From contig NC_066322.1 of NCBI RefSeq assembly GCF_022539315.1, forward strand, positions 16,440,765 to 16,504,764: a stretch of 64,000 nt of DNA, given 5' to 3'. This DNA is from Serinus canaria (lineage: Eukaryota; Chordata; Aves; Passeriformes; Fringillidae). Under the pieces are notes generated by a model. It saw only the letters and a list, made by a program, of their open reading frames with translations, searched no databases and had not been told where the DNA came from. A program made the position numbers and the translations under genes. Positions 47,101 to 62,716 of this stretch are shown here, one piece after another. Within the stretch, counting starts at the first letter, position 1, and each line of letters starts with the position of its first letter.

Positions 47101-50100
47101 TTCAGCATATGTATTATATACAGAACAGCCATCCCTGACTGATCATGTAATTTGCTGTCTACCTCCACATGTTCCTGTGGCAGTAAATTCCAGAAATTCC
47201 TTTATTTCTTTTAAACTAATCTACTTGTTTTAGTATCTGCCCCCAGATTCTAATAATGCAGGAACAAGTATGAAAAGCAGTCCTGTGGTCATTATTCTGA
47301 AACTTAAATCATAGTATCTTCTTCAGTTTTCTCTCTAGAGCAGATGACTTCCAATCCATTTTAGCCTCTCATAAACAGGTGTTAATCAAGACAATCTTCA
47401 TTCAGTTCCTTTTAACTTTCCTACAGACCTTCTTTAAATTCTCTACATCCATCTAGATACCAAGTGGCAATACAACTCCCTTTATTTGGTTTTTAATATA
47501 CTTCCTATTAACACCCAATGTTGCCTTGTCTGATTTGGCTGGTGCTGCATGCTAAGCCAGTGTCAGAGGACTCAATATCAACTGAAAACATCTTTCCTGA
47601 TTTGTAACTACCAATTCTATGTTTGCCATTGTGTAGGTATGGCTTAGATTTTGCAATAGATGAACAACCACCTTATTCACACTGAAACTAATTTACTAAT
47701 TTGTCAGCTTTTTAAGACAGACTTGAGATTCTTGTTGTCAGTGTTTTATTTGAAAATGAGAAAAGAGCTTAAGGTAGGAACTAAAGCATCAGGCCAAGAT
47801 CTTGCCATTCATCTAGCCAAGCATATTGAGACAATGGGAAATCCAACTAAAGGCTTGGAATGCAAGATGTGTGGATCCAACCCAAACACTCCCCCTATAC
47901 CCTAGTTCTACTCTATACTTATCCCTGAAGGAACTACAGCCATGTTGAGCAAAGTATGGACTTGCACCTCCGGGTCTCTTAGTTTCTCTTCTCTTTTATA
48001 CAGTCGATATTGGTTAAAGGCTTTCAGTTTTGGGTCTGGCCTTCCTTCATGTGAAGGGAACTAGATCTCACTCCAACAAGTAACATTTAAAGGAACCTGT
48101 TTTTTACTGCTTCAATTTGCAAGAATCTCAAATCTGATCTCCAAAAAAACAGGTCTGGTAAACCACAAGTGTTTTGTTTTAATTCTCAAATCCCAATCAT
48201 TTTGTCTAGATTCTAGATGACTGCAACTTCAACCCAGTTTTCACTAAAACATATTCATGTGGTCTTTAGGACATTTCAAAGGGTTAATAACATTATATGA
48301 TCAAAATATATATCATCATTATCCCTTCAAAAGCCAGCTGAATCAAGAACAAAATCTTAATAACATGCGCATTTATATACCTTCTTGTGTCGAAAGAATT
48401 CAGCATTTTAAAGACAAACTGTAAGTCTACTGGCCAACACATGAAAAAACTGTACATACTCTTAACAGGTAACAATGTACTTCCACAGATACAGAAGAGC
48501 TGAAAAAATGCTAACAATCAGATCCTTGAACCTTAAAATAAACTTTCTTACCTGATGCTGACTGCCTCATCAAGCCAAGCATGAAGGAGAAACAGTAAAG
48601 AGAAATTTAGACGTTTTAAACAATTCAAAAGGTGTTCCATATTAAATCATAGAATAAAGCCTGAAGGGTGATAGAAATATAACTTGCTTCCAACTGACTA
48701 AGTCCCTTTGGGTTTTTTGAGTAGGGAACATAGGGTAAACTTTCAAGTGGGACTTTGTGAAAGAGTTTGACTTAAGCTCTGGAAGACATTTTTACGTTGA
48801 AACCTGTGAGGTTTTAAGCTAGGAGTTCAGTGGTGAAAAGTGGAAGAAAAATGCTACTGTCTGCTCCCTTTAAAAGGTTTCAATCAGTCATTAATTCTTG
48901 AAATTTACACAATTCCAAAGTGGTAAAGACAGGTTTTAACAAAGCTAGCCAATAAATATTAAATCTAGTCACAGTAAGATAACCAAGAAATACACAAGTG
49001 AGATGGAAATGTGACCATTGCCTTGGGTGAATAAAACTGGTTTTGGCAGAAGGCAGTATATAAATTTAAATGTTTATTTAAAGAATAAAGATCCTGAATT
49101 CTCAGTGCTTTTACTTGTAAGAAGAGGAATCTAAAAATCAGAGTTCCCTCTTTATTTGTTCTAACCTTAGTAACATTTGAAACTATTAATAAGATTTCCT
49201 ACTTAAAACCCAAACATGATTCAAAAGAAAACTAGAATGCTGCTAAAAATATGATCTAACCACATTTAGCTGAAGAAACAAGACATAAGCATTTTCAAAT
49301 ACCTTTCCTATAATTCAAAAAACATTGCCAACATTGGCACCCTGAAAATAGAGATTCAGAAAATTACAAATCAATAAAAAATCAGTTATGAGGTATTAAA
49401 TTTTAATCACATTTAACATGAATAAAAGCAAATTAATTGGAATTCTTAAAAATTCCTGAGACTGTCCACAGCATCTAATGGGATCCCTTATCCTACTTAA
49501 CAGCTGACTGCTCCTTAGCGATGACTCTCCCATTGTAACAAGATGACTCCAGTTTAAGGCATACAGTAGTACACTGTCACTTCTTTAAAATCACTCCCAC
49601 TAACTTCTTTTGGAAATATGCTTATCACAGCAAATCAACTAAGTGGAGCATCTCCAACAGAATTAGTAGGAAATACGTTGCCATTAAGGACACAAATATC
49701 AGTCCAGACAAATATTACATCCAGCAGGTATTACAATGCAGAAGCCATTCTTCCCCTCTACTCAGCACTGGTTAGGCTGCGCTTCAAGTGCAGTTTTCAG
49801 ACCTGGGCCCCTCAGTTTAGGAGGGATGCTGAGATGCTCAGACACATCCAGAGAAGGGCAACAAGCCTGGTGAAAGGTCTAGAACACAAGCCCTATGAGG
49901 AGCAGCCATAGGCACTGGGGTTGTTAAGCCTGGACAGGAGGAGGCTTATCACTCTCTACAACTCCCTAAAAAGAGGCTATAGCAAGATAGGGTCTTCTCC
50001 CAGGCAACCAGCAACAGGACAAGAGGACAAAGTCTTAAGCTGTGCCAGGGGAAGTTTAGGCTGGACATCAGGAAAAAAGGCTTCACTCAGAGTGTGTGGG

Positions 50101-53100
50101 CATTGGAATGGGCTGCCCAGGAAGGTGGCAGAGCCACTATCCCTGGAGGTGTTTAAGACTAGCTGCCACAGTTAGTACCATGGTCTACTTGATAAGGTGG
50201 TGTTAGGTCATAGATGGGACCTAACAGTCTCATTTCACAAGTATCATTTTTCCACTTCAAGCAACTGCAGCAAAAAAACCTTGAAACTGGCAAGAGTAGC
50301 TCATCAGAAATCAGAGCAAGCAGTAAACTCCAGGCTGGATAATCCTACTGTGGGCCCAAGCCAGGACAGTGGTGAATGACAATAATAAATACCTGAACAG
50401 ACATAGGCTCCTTCTTCTGGCTGTGCCAGTATGGCTGCTATTCTTAAAAGTTAAAAAAACCCAGAGAGTCTCTGGACTGACTTTTTTTTTCCTTTTTCCA
50501 TCTATAGTAGGCTTAAAAGCAACAGTCATGAGGTACTACAGCATTAATTGAATCTGCCCCACTCATCATTAGCTCCTTGGAAACCAAGATTGTGTATGTG
50601 ATTAATTACTGAAGTCTCCTGTTTAAGGAAACTACTACCTTTAGGATGACCAACATACTGCTGTACAACCTGAAATATTTACCTTAATTGAACTTTGCTG
50701 ACCATACCACTAAAAAGAGGTAAGTGTGTTGTAAGTGAAAAGCAAAAGAGCAGCAGAGAATTTCCATGACTGAGTAATTTCAGGCTTTGGGGGTTTTTTA
50801 TCAGCATTTTAATATTTGGCTTCTGTTTTAAATTGCCAGCTTTCATAAGTCATATTCAGTTTTAAGAGTAATACAAAATGTATTACAAAACCCCTATAAC
50901 TGTCAGGAAGCTTAAATAAATCTACAGAATAAAATCTAGTGGAGCTCACCTCCAGTTGTCCACATGCTTATTTCATCGTGCTCTGAATGTACTCTTAAAT
51001 CTCTTGACTCAAGTTTTTTATAAAAAGTGGGTTTTTTCAACATTATAATTTTGAGAGTACTCAAGCTAAAATGAAATATGATGTTAAATTAAATGTATGT
51101 CATAGAGCAGTTTTACCATAGACAAGTCTGCTGCACTGTAAACGTGACAAAGACTAAAACCAGCAACAAGTGTTCAGACCAGAAGGTTTCCAGTGAATCA
51201 GAACAGGAAACCAATAAAGCGATCAATGGGAGGTCATGACTTTTTGATCACTGCACTACATGGTTAAGTATCTGGTTTTGATCTAGTGCAGTCTAATCAA
51301 GTTTAACTTTGAAGTTAGGTATCAAATATACAACTGAAATAGCAACAGCACTGAGGAATACCCAATTTAAATGCTCTTTTGAAAAGAAGTTTTATTTCTT
51401 GAGGGAATTTTTATAAGAGCTGACAGGTTTGTTGTAGTGAGACTAGGTGCAATTCCAAAGGAAGTTCCAGGATGACAGGCCTAGGAATTTTCCTTCTACC
51501 TACCAGCTAGTTATTTATAGAAAGTTCCCAGAAAATCTTTCTACAAGAAGCTGTAATGGAAGTGTTTGTTTGGTGGGAGGACACAGCAACAAAAATATTT
51601 TAAAACAGCAGTGCAATCACACTTAATGTACTGCAATTACTACATTTAAGAAAACACCTAAATCTCAATACTCCTTTTCCCTACCATATGCATCTATAAA
51701 TACAAATGTCACTGAAACCTCAAGTATTAACTAGAATGTACTGGCTGATAGAGACTGAAAATGCACCCATTACAGGCAACAGTTACAGGAAATGAGCATT
51801 TCACACTTTTACTCTGTCATTTAAAAGCAGGACTTAAACTCAGCATTTTTAAATGGACTAAGTAACATTTCTGCCCCTGACTGCAGAAACTACTTCCATC
51901 TGTGCTGGCTGTAACTCAAATTGATAAAAGAATTTTAGGAGGTGTTTACACCATATTTCCACTGTTTGCCTGCTTATATTCAGATAAGCTTACAGAGACC
52001 TATAACAAACTAACATATAGCAATCTTCTCCTGAGCTTGTTTTCTTCTGGAGCTGGCACCTGTGTATGGGTGCTAATACACAGTTTTTGCAAGGAACAAC
52101 TACTCAGATAAACCAGTAGAACCTCAATTCCTCCATTTTTCATCATTTTTCCTCATTTCTCCAAAATCAGATTTATAGGCAGAAAAACATGACAGACCCT
52201 GACATAGCTCTAATCAGTAAAACAGACAGGTCACACAGCTTCAACAATTAAGAACATTATAATGCCATGATAAAGAAATAACTTTGTCTCTAATCAGTTT
52301 ACTTGCTTTGGCAATCCATACAAAATTTAAAGGACACAGTGTAATTAATTATAGCTAGCTATATTTATCACTAATGCTGCAATCAAGAACTATTACACTG
52401 CTCAGCAAGACAGATTTGGAACTGTGATGTGTAGGATACAGTCAGGAAAAAGAAGGGGGAAAATGTTTATAAAAACAGCAATCACCAATCTTCATTTATT
52501 TTAGCACTGAATTCAATCTGTCACTAGTGGCAGTGAAACAGTTAAGATTCATACCAAAAACCATTGCACTCATCCAAGTAAACAAAGTCATACCTGTTCC
52601 ATTTAAGGACTGACTACACCACTGTTCTGGTTATATTGATCACATTTAGAGGTTTTCTTCACCCTCACGAGGGATGGAAAATATTTTGTTGATGGTGTTA
52701 CTGGGGGGAAGGGAAAGGAATCAACCATATCTGACACAAAGATGATGACTCATGGAATGAAGCACCACCATTATGGAATCAATACTGTCATTTAGGGTAA
52801 GTGTAACACGTCTGTGTTAATTACACTGTGACCACTCAAAGTTAATTGAATTTTTAAAATGATGGTTATAAAATACACAGAGAGTCCATTGTATATTCAA
52901 TCTGCCTGTTGATTGCTTATTTAAGTGAGACAGTTTCTAAAGGTAGTTGCTTTATTAAGGACAATTAAACTGGAGAAAGCTACTGAATAATTAAATCTCC
53001 CAATCAGTTCAGTCTTTTAGAAATCATCTGGGTATTATCAAGCCAGTATAACATCTCTAACTCTTTTAAGGACAAGCTCAGTTAAAGCAATAAAGCAATT

Positions 53101-56100
53101 CACTTTTCTAAAGTATAGAGTATATATTTAAGTATCCTGTATAGACAAAGCTGCTACATTAGATTGGGTGTTTGCAAACCACATGACCTCACAAACGCTA
53201 TCTTATCACATCACAGGTTCCTCAGACTGACCACAACCACTTAAATCAGACTCTGCCAGCACAGACATTCTGTAACTTTGACACATACTAGTAAAGCAAC
53301 TACATTTTTTAGCTGTCCTTGCAAGAGCTTTATTTGTGGGGAGGGAAAAATCTGATCATCTCTTGTCCAACTGTTCTTGCAAGATATGGTAAAAGAAAAG
53401 CACATGATTTATTGTGCTGTAAACTTCCACGACAAGCTGAAATGCTTACTTTGTAAATCTGAGGGCTAACATATTTCCTTTCAGGGACAACATTTCTTAT
53501 CAAGTAAGAAAACATTTATAAAGAATCACATATTTTGAAAGCACTTGTCTAGTAAAAAAATCTATTAGAAGATGTTTATGCGACTGTAATCTGGATTGAG
53601 AAACAAGTGCTTAACAAGAGTTAATACAGGACTTTCAACCAACATTACTGAGAACTCTGAAGGGAAAACAATTGACTGAAGTAAAAATTGACTGGAATAA
53701 ATCCCACAGATCTTAGCTGGTTTTATCAAAGTGAGCAAGTAAAATGACAGTTTCCAAGAGATAAATGTAGCTGTGCTTGCACTACATGAAAAAGAAATAG
53801 TACTCTTCTTCCAGAAGAAATGGAGGGGTGGGAAATAACTTGGCAAGAGACTGAGTAAAAGAACATTATATCTAATTGCAAATATTACTGAAAGAGGATG
53901 AGACATTTTGGGCTTTGCTGGTTTTACCTTAGTTCTGATAAAAGAAATGTGACCTATTTCTGCTCCTCAGGTACTTAAATGGTGATAAATTTGATCTTCT
54001 CTCATTCTCATTTGCACATATGATCTGATCCGCTGCTATCCGTCACTCTCTAAATATGTCCTCAGAGAACCTGAAAAAATTTCTGGTCAGTTGAACTTCA
54101 ACTAGAATTCACTTTCCTCAGCCACTCCTCATCTCTATTATGCAAAGCTATGTTACTTACTCCAAGTTATTTTCTCGGCTTCTGAATGCAGTCTAGTGGT
54201 GCATCAGATAAGAAAACATTTGATTTAGTAAGCATTGAATTTGACTCAATGGAAGGATAATAATAAAATTAACAGAGGAAAGGAATATTGCTTCCCACTG
54301 GTATCCCATCATCAAGCCCAGATCCAGTTATTATGAAAGAGATAGGAGCTAGGAATCTGCTAGAAGTGGTCAGCCCATCTTGTGCTACTCCAATGGGCCA
54401 CAAGCAGTATCTTAATTTTGCTCTCACCTATGGCCAATGCAGAAATCATAATTTTGCAGCTTGTAAAGACATACCCTCATCTCTTCAGGGGACAACCTTG
54501 ATCAGTCTGTGCTGGGGCCTAGAACCACTAACTGAGTTAAGATTATTAGCTAACCATAAAAAATACAAGGAGGAAAAGCTTTAAAACACAGTTTACCTAC
54601 CATATAAATTTATAGTATTTAAGACTAAAGGAACTGTTGATGTGCTTTACTATTTCAGTCTGTGCACTACAGTGCATTGAATTTTATTTAACTTAGGTAT
54701 TAATAGTGTGGTCCATATAGATGAATTTTTTTTAATCCTTCACACTAATGAGCTACAAGTTCAGTTTACCATCTCCATTTTAGTTTCAGTAGTGAAAGCC
54801 TAGAAACCTAATGCCACTTGCAAGATGTATCCTTAATTTAGCCATATAACCAATTACTCTGTTGGTCACAACTTATACATTATTTATCCTCAAAGTCATT
54901 ACTTAAAGTGTCTTGAATTTTATTTACACAAGCAAAATCTTTTAAAAGCATAGTATTTAATCTCCAACTTTTATATCTCTTTTCATTAAGCCAATCTTAA
55001 AATGTTAGCTCACCAGGAGCATGATCAGACCAAGAGATAACACCTATATCAGAATCTTACTGACTGAATTAGGTTCTTTAGACATAATATCAGATCCATT
55101 CCTAGATAAATTATACCTATGTGGAAATGGAAGAGTAGTAAACTAATGCTCATTACTTCTTCAAAGAGCCATCAAGTTTTCAGATACTGAAATGGGAGAT
55201 ACTTTTAAAAACACCCCATTTTCTGTACTGTCAATATCCAAGAATTTAATCTCTAGAATTTCACTTAAAGGTACTATTATAAAGTCTTCTAAATGCCTGA
55301 AAATTATTTTGGCAGAATAGTTATGCTCCAGTTATTTGCCATCTTCTTCTTTTCCATAAGCCATGCTGAGATATCATTAATTGGACAAGTTGCCGTTTCC
55401 AAATGTTGGACCAGTATGTCACACTAACATCAGACTTTTGGTTTTCATTCAAATATCAAACACCTGCATAAGATTTGCACATTATCCTTTCTTCTTCTCA
55501 GAATATTGCAACTAATTATTTGTCAAGAGGATATCTCACTAGAAAGAAAAACGTTAGGCAGAATTTAGCTTTTAATATCAAAACTGTCGAAAGATTAAAC
55601 CAAATCTATGTTTGAAATACTATAGTACATAAAGATAAAAACCTGAAATTTTACAGCAAAACAAACACATTAAAGGATTCCAAGAACAACAAAAATCACC
55701 TAACAGTATGACAAAGGCAAATTTTGTAAAATTTCATTTCAAACAACTTAGGCACTTCAGTCCTAAATCACAAAGTCTGAAAGACTGGAAACCACTTGCT
55801 TTTGTCTCCAAAGGTGTCTTGTGGTCTGCCAGTGTAGTTTGTGGGTAAGCACATCAATTCTAATCTTTTGTACCACCCCTGTAATCTAGGTAACACATAC
55901 AAGCCTTGCAACATCTAACAGGAAGCAGAAGCAGCTGCTGGGTAATATATATAAAGTGACTGCACATACAGAGAGGTAGTGCATGAAATGCAGAACTTCA
56001 GCAGTTTATAAATCATTTAATTCCATTCAGTCTGAATTTAAAGGAAAAGGTGGGAAACTACAACCAACCTCCTCCTTGTTTCTCTAGAATATGTGTTTAA

Positions 56101-59100
56101 AAGAATAACAGCTTGTTCAATAGTCATAGTTTTTCTTAAGCATTCAAATTTACTTAATGGAAACTTGTAACAGGCCAAACTTCCAATGTATTCATTTCCA
56201 CATAGCTTAACAGGTTTACTTCAGTACTACCTATTTAGTGATCTATTCTCTTCAACAGTAAAAACGTCCCACAGAAGTTGCTTTCACATAACATTTCCGT
56301 ATCTAATGAAAGGCAACTTCTGTGACATGCTAGCATTCCTGGTGCAGCCTGAAAGTATCTAAGCACAGGACAACTTTGAAGGGTCTGTGTGCTCAAGACA
56401 TTTATGTCACATCAGTTAATGCATGTGAACTGGGAGGTCAAGTGACAGAGTAGACTGACCAGTACACCTTATTTCTCCTGTGCCAAACATAGGGTAGCCA
56501 AGCTTCTGTACTTACTGACAAAGAGTAAGAAAAGCTGCTTCACAGAAGCTACAGCCTGTTGGGGCTGCACAACGAGAAGGCCTTTTAAGTTAAAATCCCA
56601 CTAAGCTAGAAGTCAAGAATGCTGCAGACATAGCTTTAAGAATGGGAGAGAAAAGAAAAAAAAAAAAGAAAATTCTAGGTGGAAGGACTTCAATTAATGA
56701 AAAGAACAAATGGCAACTGGACACAAGATTCTGAGAAGGCAGTGTCTAAGGCTAGTGCATTCTGAAAGCTCTCAAAGTAGTTTACATCATGATGTCATGT
56801 TTGTGATGATCCTTGATGATTTCAGGTTTTCACAATAGTTTCAGCCTTCAACAATAAAGTAATAAGTCACAACCACCTAACAACTTTGCGCCAAATAAAT
56901 CACAAACTCAGCCAATAAGGAGGAAAGGAAATATAGCACTTAATATACGTGACTGATCACAAGATTAGCTACTGGCTAACTCGAAATACTTCAATCTGAG
57001 TGTCCTTTCATTATGCATCAGCTGTTCTTTAAATATTGATAGGTTGTGTAAAAGATTACAGGATAGCTGTCAGTAACTTTTTAGGGAAAGAGTATAAAAC
57101 CAGATATGTTTACTAAAATTCAAAATGCAAGTAATAATTGATCTACATGTACTTGATTTTTGAGTGGAACTATGGTTGCACTGAGGAATTTAAGAATTAA
57201 TTCACTATTTTACATAACATTACAAATTATACTTTATATTCTAACCCATACTTGGTTGTTCAAATCAGTGTAAAGAAAGAGGTGCATGTAAATAGATTTA
57301 AGACAATGTGCATAGAACCACAGAATTGTAAAGTTTGGAAAAGGCCTCTAGAGAGTCCAACCATTAACCTAACACTGCAGTGTTCATCAGTAAAGCAGAA
57401 GTTTACAGAAGTCTAGAGCCTAATAGAGCAGAAGTTGACAACTTCTGGTTATAATATTCTCAAAGCTCCAAATTTTGTCTGTTCTCCTGAAGTGTTCATC
57501 AAATACATGTTTAACACTTACTCTGAAGTAGTTAATATTCAACTCAGCTTACCATGCTTCAGAAATCCTCTGGTTAGGTATAAAAGGAATCAGGCAGGCA
57601 GCTTGTTAGAACAAGCCAAAAATCCAATAATTCCATTTATAGTTATTTTTAAGTGTTTGAATGGTAAGAAAAAAGGCATCTTTTTCTATTTAATTACCTT
57701 GTACATTTAATACCAGTGTGGCTCATCAGTTCAGTTTTGGGTGCCATACTACCAATTTCCAGTATGTGTAGTTTTATTCAGTAACAGGAACACAACTTGA
57801 ATGTACTACAATTAAGTCTTCTTATAATATTATTTGAAGACTGACTGTAGCATTACTATTCCTAGGTGAGTAATAAAACCAGCTGAAATTTTTCCTTTTT
57901 GCTGCAAGCTGCATTATTCTTAAGAAGCATGCAAAATTTTGAACTCAGCAAAAGATGACCAAAATTAATTTGATTTTTCAGAAGTTTTGTTTATACTTAC
58001 AAAAACTTCCAATCAATTGCACTTTGTAATCTGAATCCATTGATTAATTATTTGATACATCATGCAGAGTTCCAATACATAGCTGATTTAGGTTATCACA
58101 TTGGAATGAGTGAGAGAAATATCTGAATACTAAGGGCCAAACTTTTCTCACCCTGAAAGCCGAGAGATGGTACAGCAGCAGCTTGTTGCACCTGTACTAT
58201 AGCAAACTCCAGTCCCCAACCCACCTTCTAGTGAAGAATTCACCTTTAGACACTCCTCAGTAATAGTGACTCTCTGCTGTCCTTATTGGTGTCCCTCTCT
58301 GATATTCTAGATTTCCCTCTGCCTGGCTACTAGCCTGGCTTGCAAACACTGATGAACAGTAGACCTTTCACAAGAATTCTGCAATTAGGATGGATCGTGC
58401 TGTTGCCACAGCTTGGTATCACTGCCATCTGATGGATGATATCATAGAATAGAATTAAAGAATATATAGCTCTTCCAGGCTCCACTGACATAGAAACATT
58501 AACATTCCTACTGCTGGCTAAAGGCACGAAATAGTGTTTATCCAAAGGCCAGAATACGGACTTAGTCAGCAGTTACTTGTATTCAATACAGATTTGGTCA
58601 TTATTTTGTTCCATCTTTCAGATGAAGAACCTGCAACTTTTCTGGTGTAAAAATCTGTAAAAATGCAGTGCCAGAGAGGGGAAAAAAAGTTAAATATGCA
58701 GAATCAACATTGATGGCCATGACAAGACATTTCACCTTGTTTCACACATATCTGTCCCACCCCTACCTTAAATTATAAGTTTTGCTTTAATTAACATTTG
58801 CATTTATGTGCAGTTTAAAGTTATACAATTGCAAAGTATTAGAAGGTAACCTTACAGTCACCAAGAGCTCTGTTCCTTTTCCAGTGCCTTTCACATGCTA
58901 ACCAGTTGGGAGATTGTGGTCAGCATGTCACATACACCATCACCCTATCTTCAGGAAGATGCATTTGCAAATGTGTAACGTTTCTTTTAGCTTTTGCAGA
59001 AGTAGAATCAGAAAGCAGCTAGCCAAAAAACAAAGAACATGGCCATTAATGGATGCATGCATGAAGACACTTCAGTGCAGATTTAAGGAAGTTGTTTATT

Positions 59101-62100
59101 TAACTAGCATTGACTAATTATATTTCTAACATTTAGCAGTTGAGAGCAAATGTTTTTGCCTCTTCCTGTTGTCATTTTCTTCAGATTTTGCTTTTTGAGG
59201 AAACACTGCAGGAAACACTGCTTTCCCTCTTAAGATTTGATTTAAAAACTAGACAAATAAATAGGTAACAGTAAGGGGGAAAGGGAAAAGTAAGTCATTA
59301 GTAAACAAAGTCTTCTGCGCCTGAATATAGTCTGTGTAAAAAGCATGCAGAATGCTGCCAAGGTAGCACACGTCTAATACATACACAGTTTCATAAAATC
59401 ATAGAATGACTAGTCAGAAAATATCTGTAAAATCATCAAGTCAAACCATTTCTTCATATTGTTCCTATATATCCTGGAATTATTTCCTTCCTATAGTGTT
59501 TACCTAGCTTGGAAATTAAAAATTTAGCCACCACAAAGAACATATCTGGAAGAGGAGTTCTTTTCTACATGGAATTACTCAAACTCGGCTATTGTTGAAA
59601 TTCATGTTCTTCACAGCACTTCCTTTCTGCAAATTGAAATGCTGATAAAGATTTGACTAGAATGAACTGAACCAGGAATGACTAGAATGAACTGAACCAG
59701 GAAATCACTGGTATTACTTAGAATTATCATTATTCTGTGAGCTTATGAACATCATCTCTCATCTTCTTTCCAACCTGTCCACATTACCTTATACACATTA
59801 AAGATGTGATAAAAGATATAGATATAAAAGATGTAGATAAAGATATTGCCTGCCTTTATGACAATTCAGTTGCTCAGCCAGGCATATAATCACAGATGAT
59901 TGTATAGAGAAAATTATGAAAATTCTACTTTTCCCCCAAAGCAGTGTTTCTTACCTTTAAAACCTACAGCGAACAGAGGAAAAAGTTAGTACAGTGCCTT
60001 ATTTTGTTCATAATGCAAAAATACACTAAATATCTGGCTTTCTGGGAATTCTTCAAGAAAGCAACAAAGAAAATTAATTAGAGTGCTTTAATGGAGAAAG
60101 CCAGGTTATTGATTTTTAAATCGGTTTTTAAGTGAGCTTAATGATTAGTAAAGGTGCTGGACTGATGACCCTAGAGACTATCCTCCATCTATTGCATAGT
60201 GATCTATAGCACAGACAACATTCCAAGATCCTCAACTGTGTTATAAGTCTCAAGGGGTTGATCCTAAAAGCTTGGATCTACCCAGATTGTTATGAAAACA
60301 GTATCTACGCTCAAAGAAAGGATGTGTTCATTTAATAAAAGCAAAAAGGCAACAAACAATTAGGTTGAATTGCTTTTCAATCTATGGTTTTAAGCAACAC
60401 TCTCAGAGCTGTGTATGAAAAGCTAGAAAGAGACTCTACTGCAAAGATGACCAGACATTTTGCACATGATGGAGTATTAGGTAAAGACCTTACTTCACAA
60501 TGCAGCATGAACTGAAATGAGCCAGTGAGCACAGGAGTTACATAAGCCATTTTGGTTTCAAGACCTTCTGATCTTTTTAACTAACAGAAAGTTGCTACAA
60601 CTATTAGAGCAAGGAAGTTTGAAGACAGACATTTCATAGATTGAAGGTTTTGGCAGTTTAAAAGTTAAAAATCTGTTAACTGATATTAAGCAAGCATCCT
60701 TTCTTTTTTTTTTAAAGCAATCTCAGTATACAACCACATAAAATTTGTCCTTGCAACAGCAAGAACCAGAAAATTTACGCATGAATTCTTCTACTTGCAC
60801 AAGTGAGGTTTAGCTTCTAACTATAGTGGCCTTAATAGCTGTAGCAAATAAAGACATCAAGGGGCTTATTTTCATATATGCAGCTCCAAATGGAGTAAAT
60901 GCAACATGAGTATGATCAATTCATGAAATTAAGGAAAAAGTCAAGATGGAACATAAATGCTAATCTCATTTAATGTCAAATCACAAAACTAATCACTTCA
61001 TGTTCTCTTACATTCCAAGATAAAGGCAAGATTCATGTATAAGAGCTTTATTGCATTCATTTAAAATAATGTACTTCAGCAAAAACAGGTACTGAGGATA
61101 TAATAACTATTAAATAAGCAAAACCTGCCACAGGTGAGAGGACAAAAGTACAAGTGATCAGAGACTATAATATCACTCACCTCATGATGCAGCTCAGCTA
61201 TCTGATCTTTCAGTTCTCTGATGTACTGGTTAGAATCAGATTTATTAAGCTGCCCTTGAATTTTTCCTTCTTCTTTCTGTTTTGGTTAAAAAAGAGAAAT
61301 CATATTCAAATTATTCAAAGATCTAATATATTAAAAATCTTATTTTAACTGTCTGCATATTTTTGTCATGAACTAAAGGTATTCCCAGACACCACCCAGC
61401 ACTTTCATTTGGTTGAAGTTACAGCAGGTATCTAGACATGACTATAGCTCATTTTGCTGAAGTTTTAATTACACTTGAAGAAAGCAAACAGTTTACTTTA
61501 ATAGTCAAATTGAAAGTCATTAGCAAAGAGAGGTTAAATACCTTTTAGAATGAAAAGTGTTAACTGTTGATCGAAGGATAAGACAAAAAGCTTTAATGGA
61601 GAGGTTCCTTTAAAATTTCCCTCTGAAATATAAACCCCAGGCCAAAACTATGAGGAGAGGTAACATACTACCTTCCAAACCCTTTTGCTGGATGAAGAGA
61701 ACAATCTAGAACACTGTCAGTAATGGCAATATCGAATCACTCTCTCTTTTTTTCAGGCTTTTTCTTGCAGTGAGGTATGCATTACATAATTACTCAAAAA
61801 ATAATTTTGTCATAATCACTATTAATTCCCACAATCTGTAACAAGAACAAGATCCTTTAATGCATATTTCCATACTGAACCTAATCTCCAAGATAACCTA
61901 TGGCCAAATTCACACACATAGACAAAAGTAGCATTAATATTAACAATAGTTCCTGTCCTAAATTGATTAAAAATATCCAAATGCAGTCTGACCCCATCAT
62001 CTCTCTCTACGAGAATGACTACTGGCCTGTGAAACAAAAGCAACATAATCTACAGGCTAAAAATACATCAGCATGTGAAAAAAATCTTCCTTGCTGTCAG

Positions 62101-62684
62101 ACACTAAGATTCCACACAATGAGCCTGACCTGATCTCTTGAGGTAGCAGGAAGATATGGGAGAAATTATTAAGCCCTTTCCCTCTGCTTGAAACCTTGAC
62201 TTTCCCATTTAAGCCTCTTACTCTATGGACTCTACTATGTCACAGCACACTCTGCAATCAAAATGCAACAGTAAAGCAAAGTTTTAGCAGAAGTAGATCA
62301 GAGGCGCCATAGCCCTTCTAAAACAGAAGTGTAAAAACCAGCTGAACTTAGGTAGAAACTGGGTGCACAAGGGGCTGTGAAACAGGCACTGCCAAGGTCA
62401 GTCCAGATAAACTAACAGCAGAAGCAGTAACATTTAGCAGGTTGGGTTTGGCACAAAAATAGCTGAAAGCTGTTTGCATATATCATATGGGAATTCCACA
62501 CTTCCATTACATTTAAGTGGTGTTATGATTGTGTGTATTTGCTCATGGAAGAGCTGGCTGCAGCTACAGTCAGAGCTGAATGGAAGGCATAAGCCTGGCT
62601 TGCAAGATGGCATTATTACTGAAAGGCAAGTAAGTTTCAGTTTTCCTTTCAGAACTACAGATTTTATAGAGCTAGCAATTCACC

Positions 62685-62716
<32 letters not shown>

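Larger units (their letters stand above)
44145..61180 (-). other. EVI5: last intron of EVI5
   Basis: The donor GTGAGT (61,180 downward) and the acceptor CTAACAG (ending at 44,145) bound a 17.0-kb intron. The peptide HHE|IKCLKGQ is continuous with mammalian EVI5 (NHE|LRCLKGQ), so no constitutive coding exon is missing between them. The intron is AT-rich and holds several CR1 remnants, annotated separately. The short open frames inside it show no recognisable protein. Confidence 0.85.

Noticed and set aside
48645..48690. ATCATAGAATAAAGCCTGAAG, resembling a CR1 3' end
   Set aside because: Only the short ATCATAGAAT motif matches; the following GGTTGGAAGG-type text is absent.
58438..58490. ATATCATAGAATAGAATTAA, resembling a CR1 3' end
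   Set aside because: The match is too short and lacks the flanking CR1 consensus.
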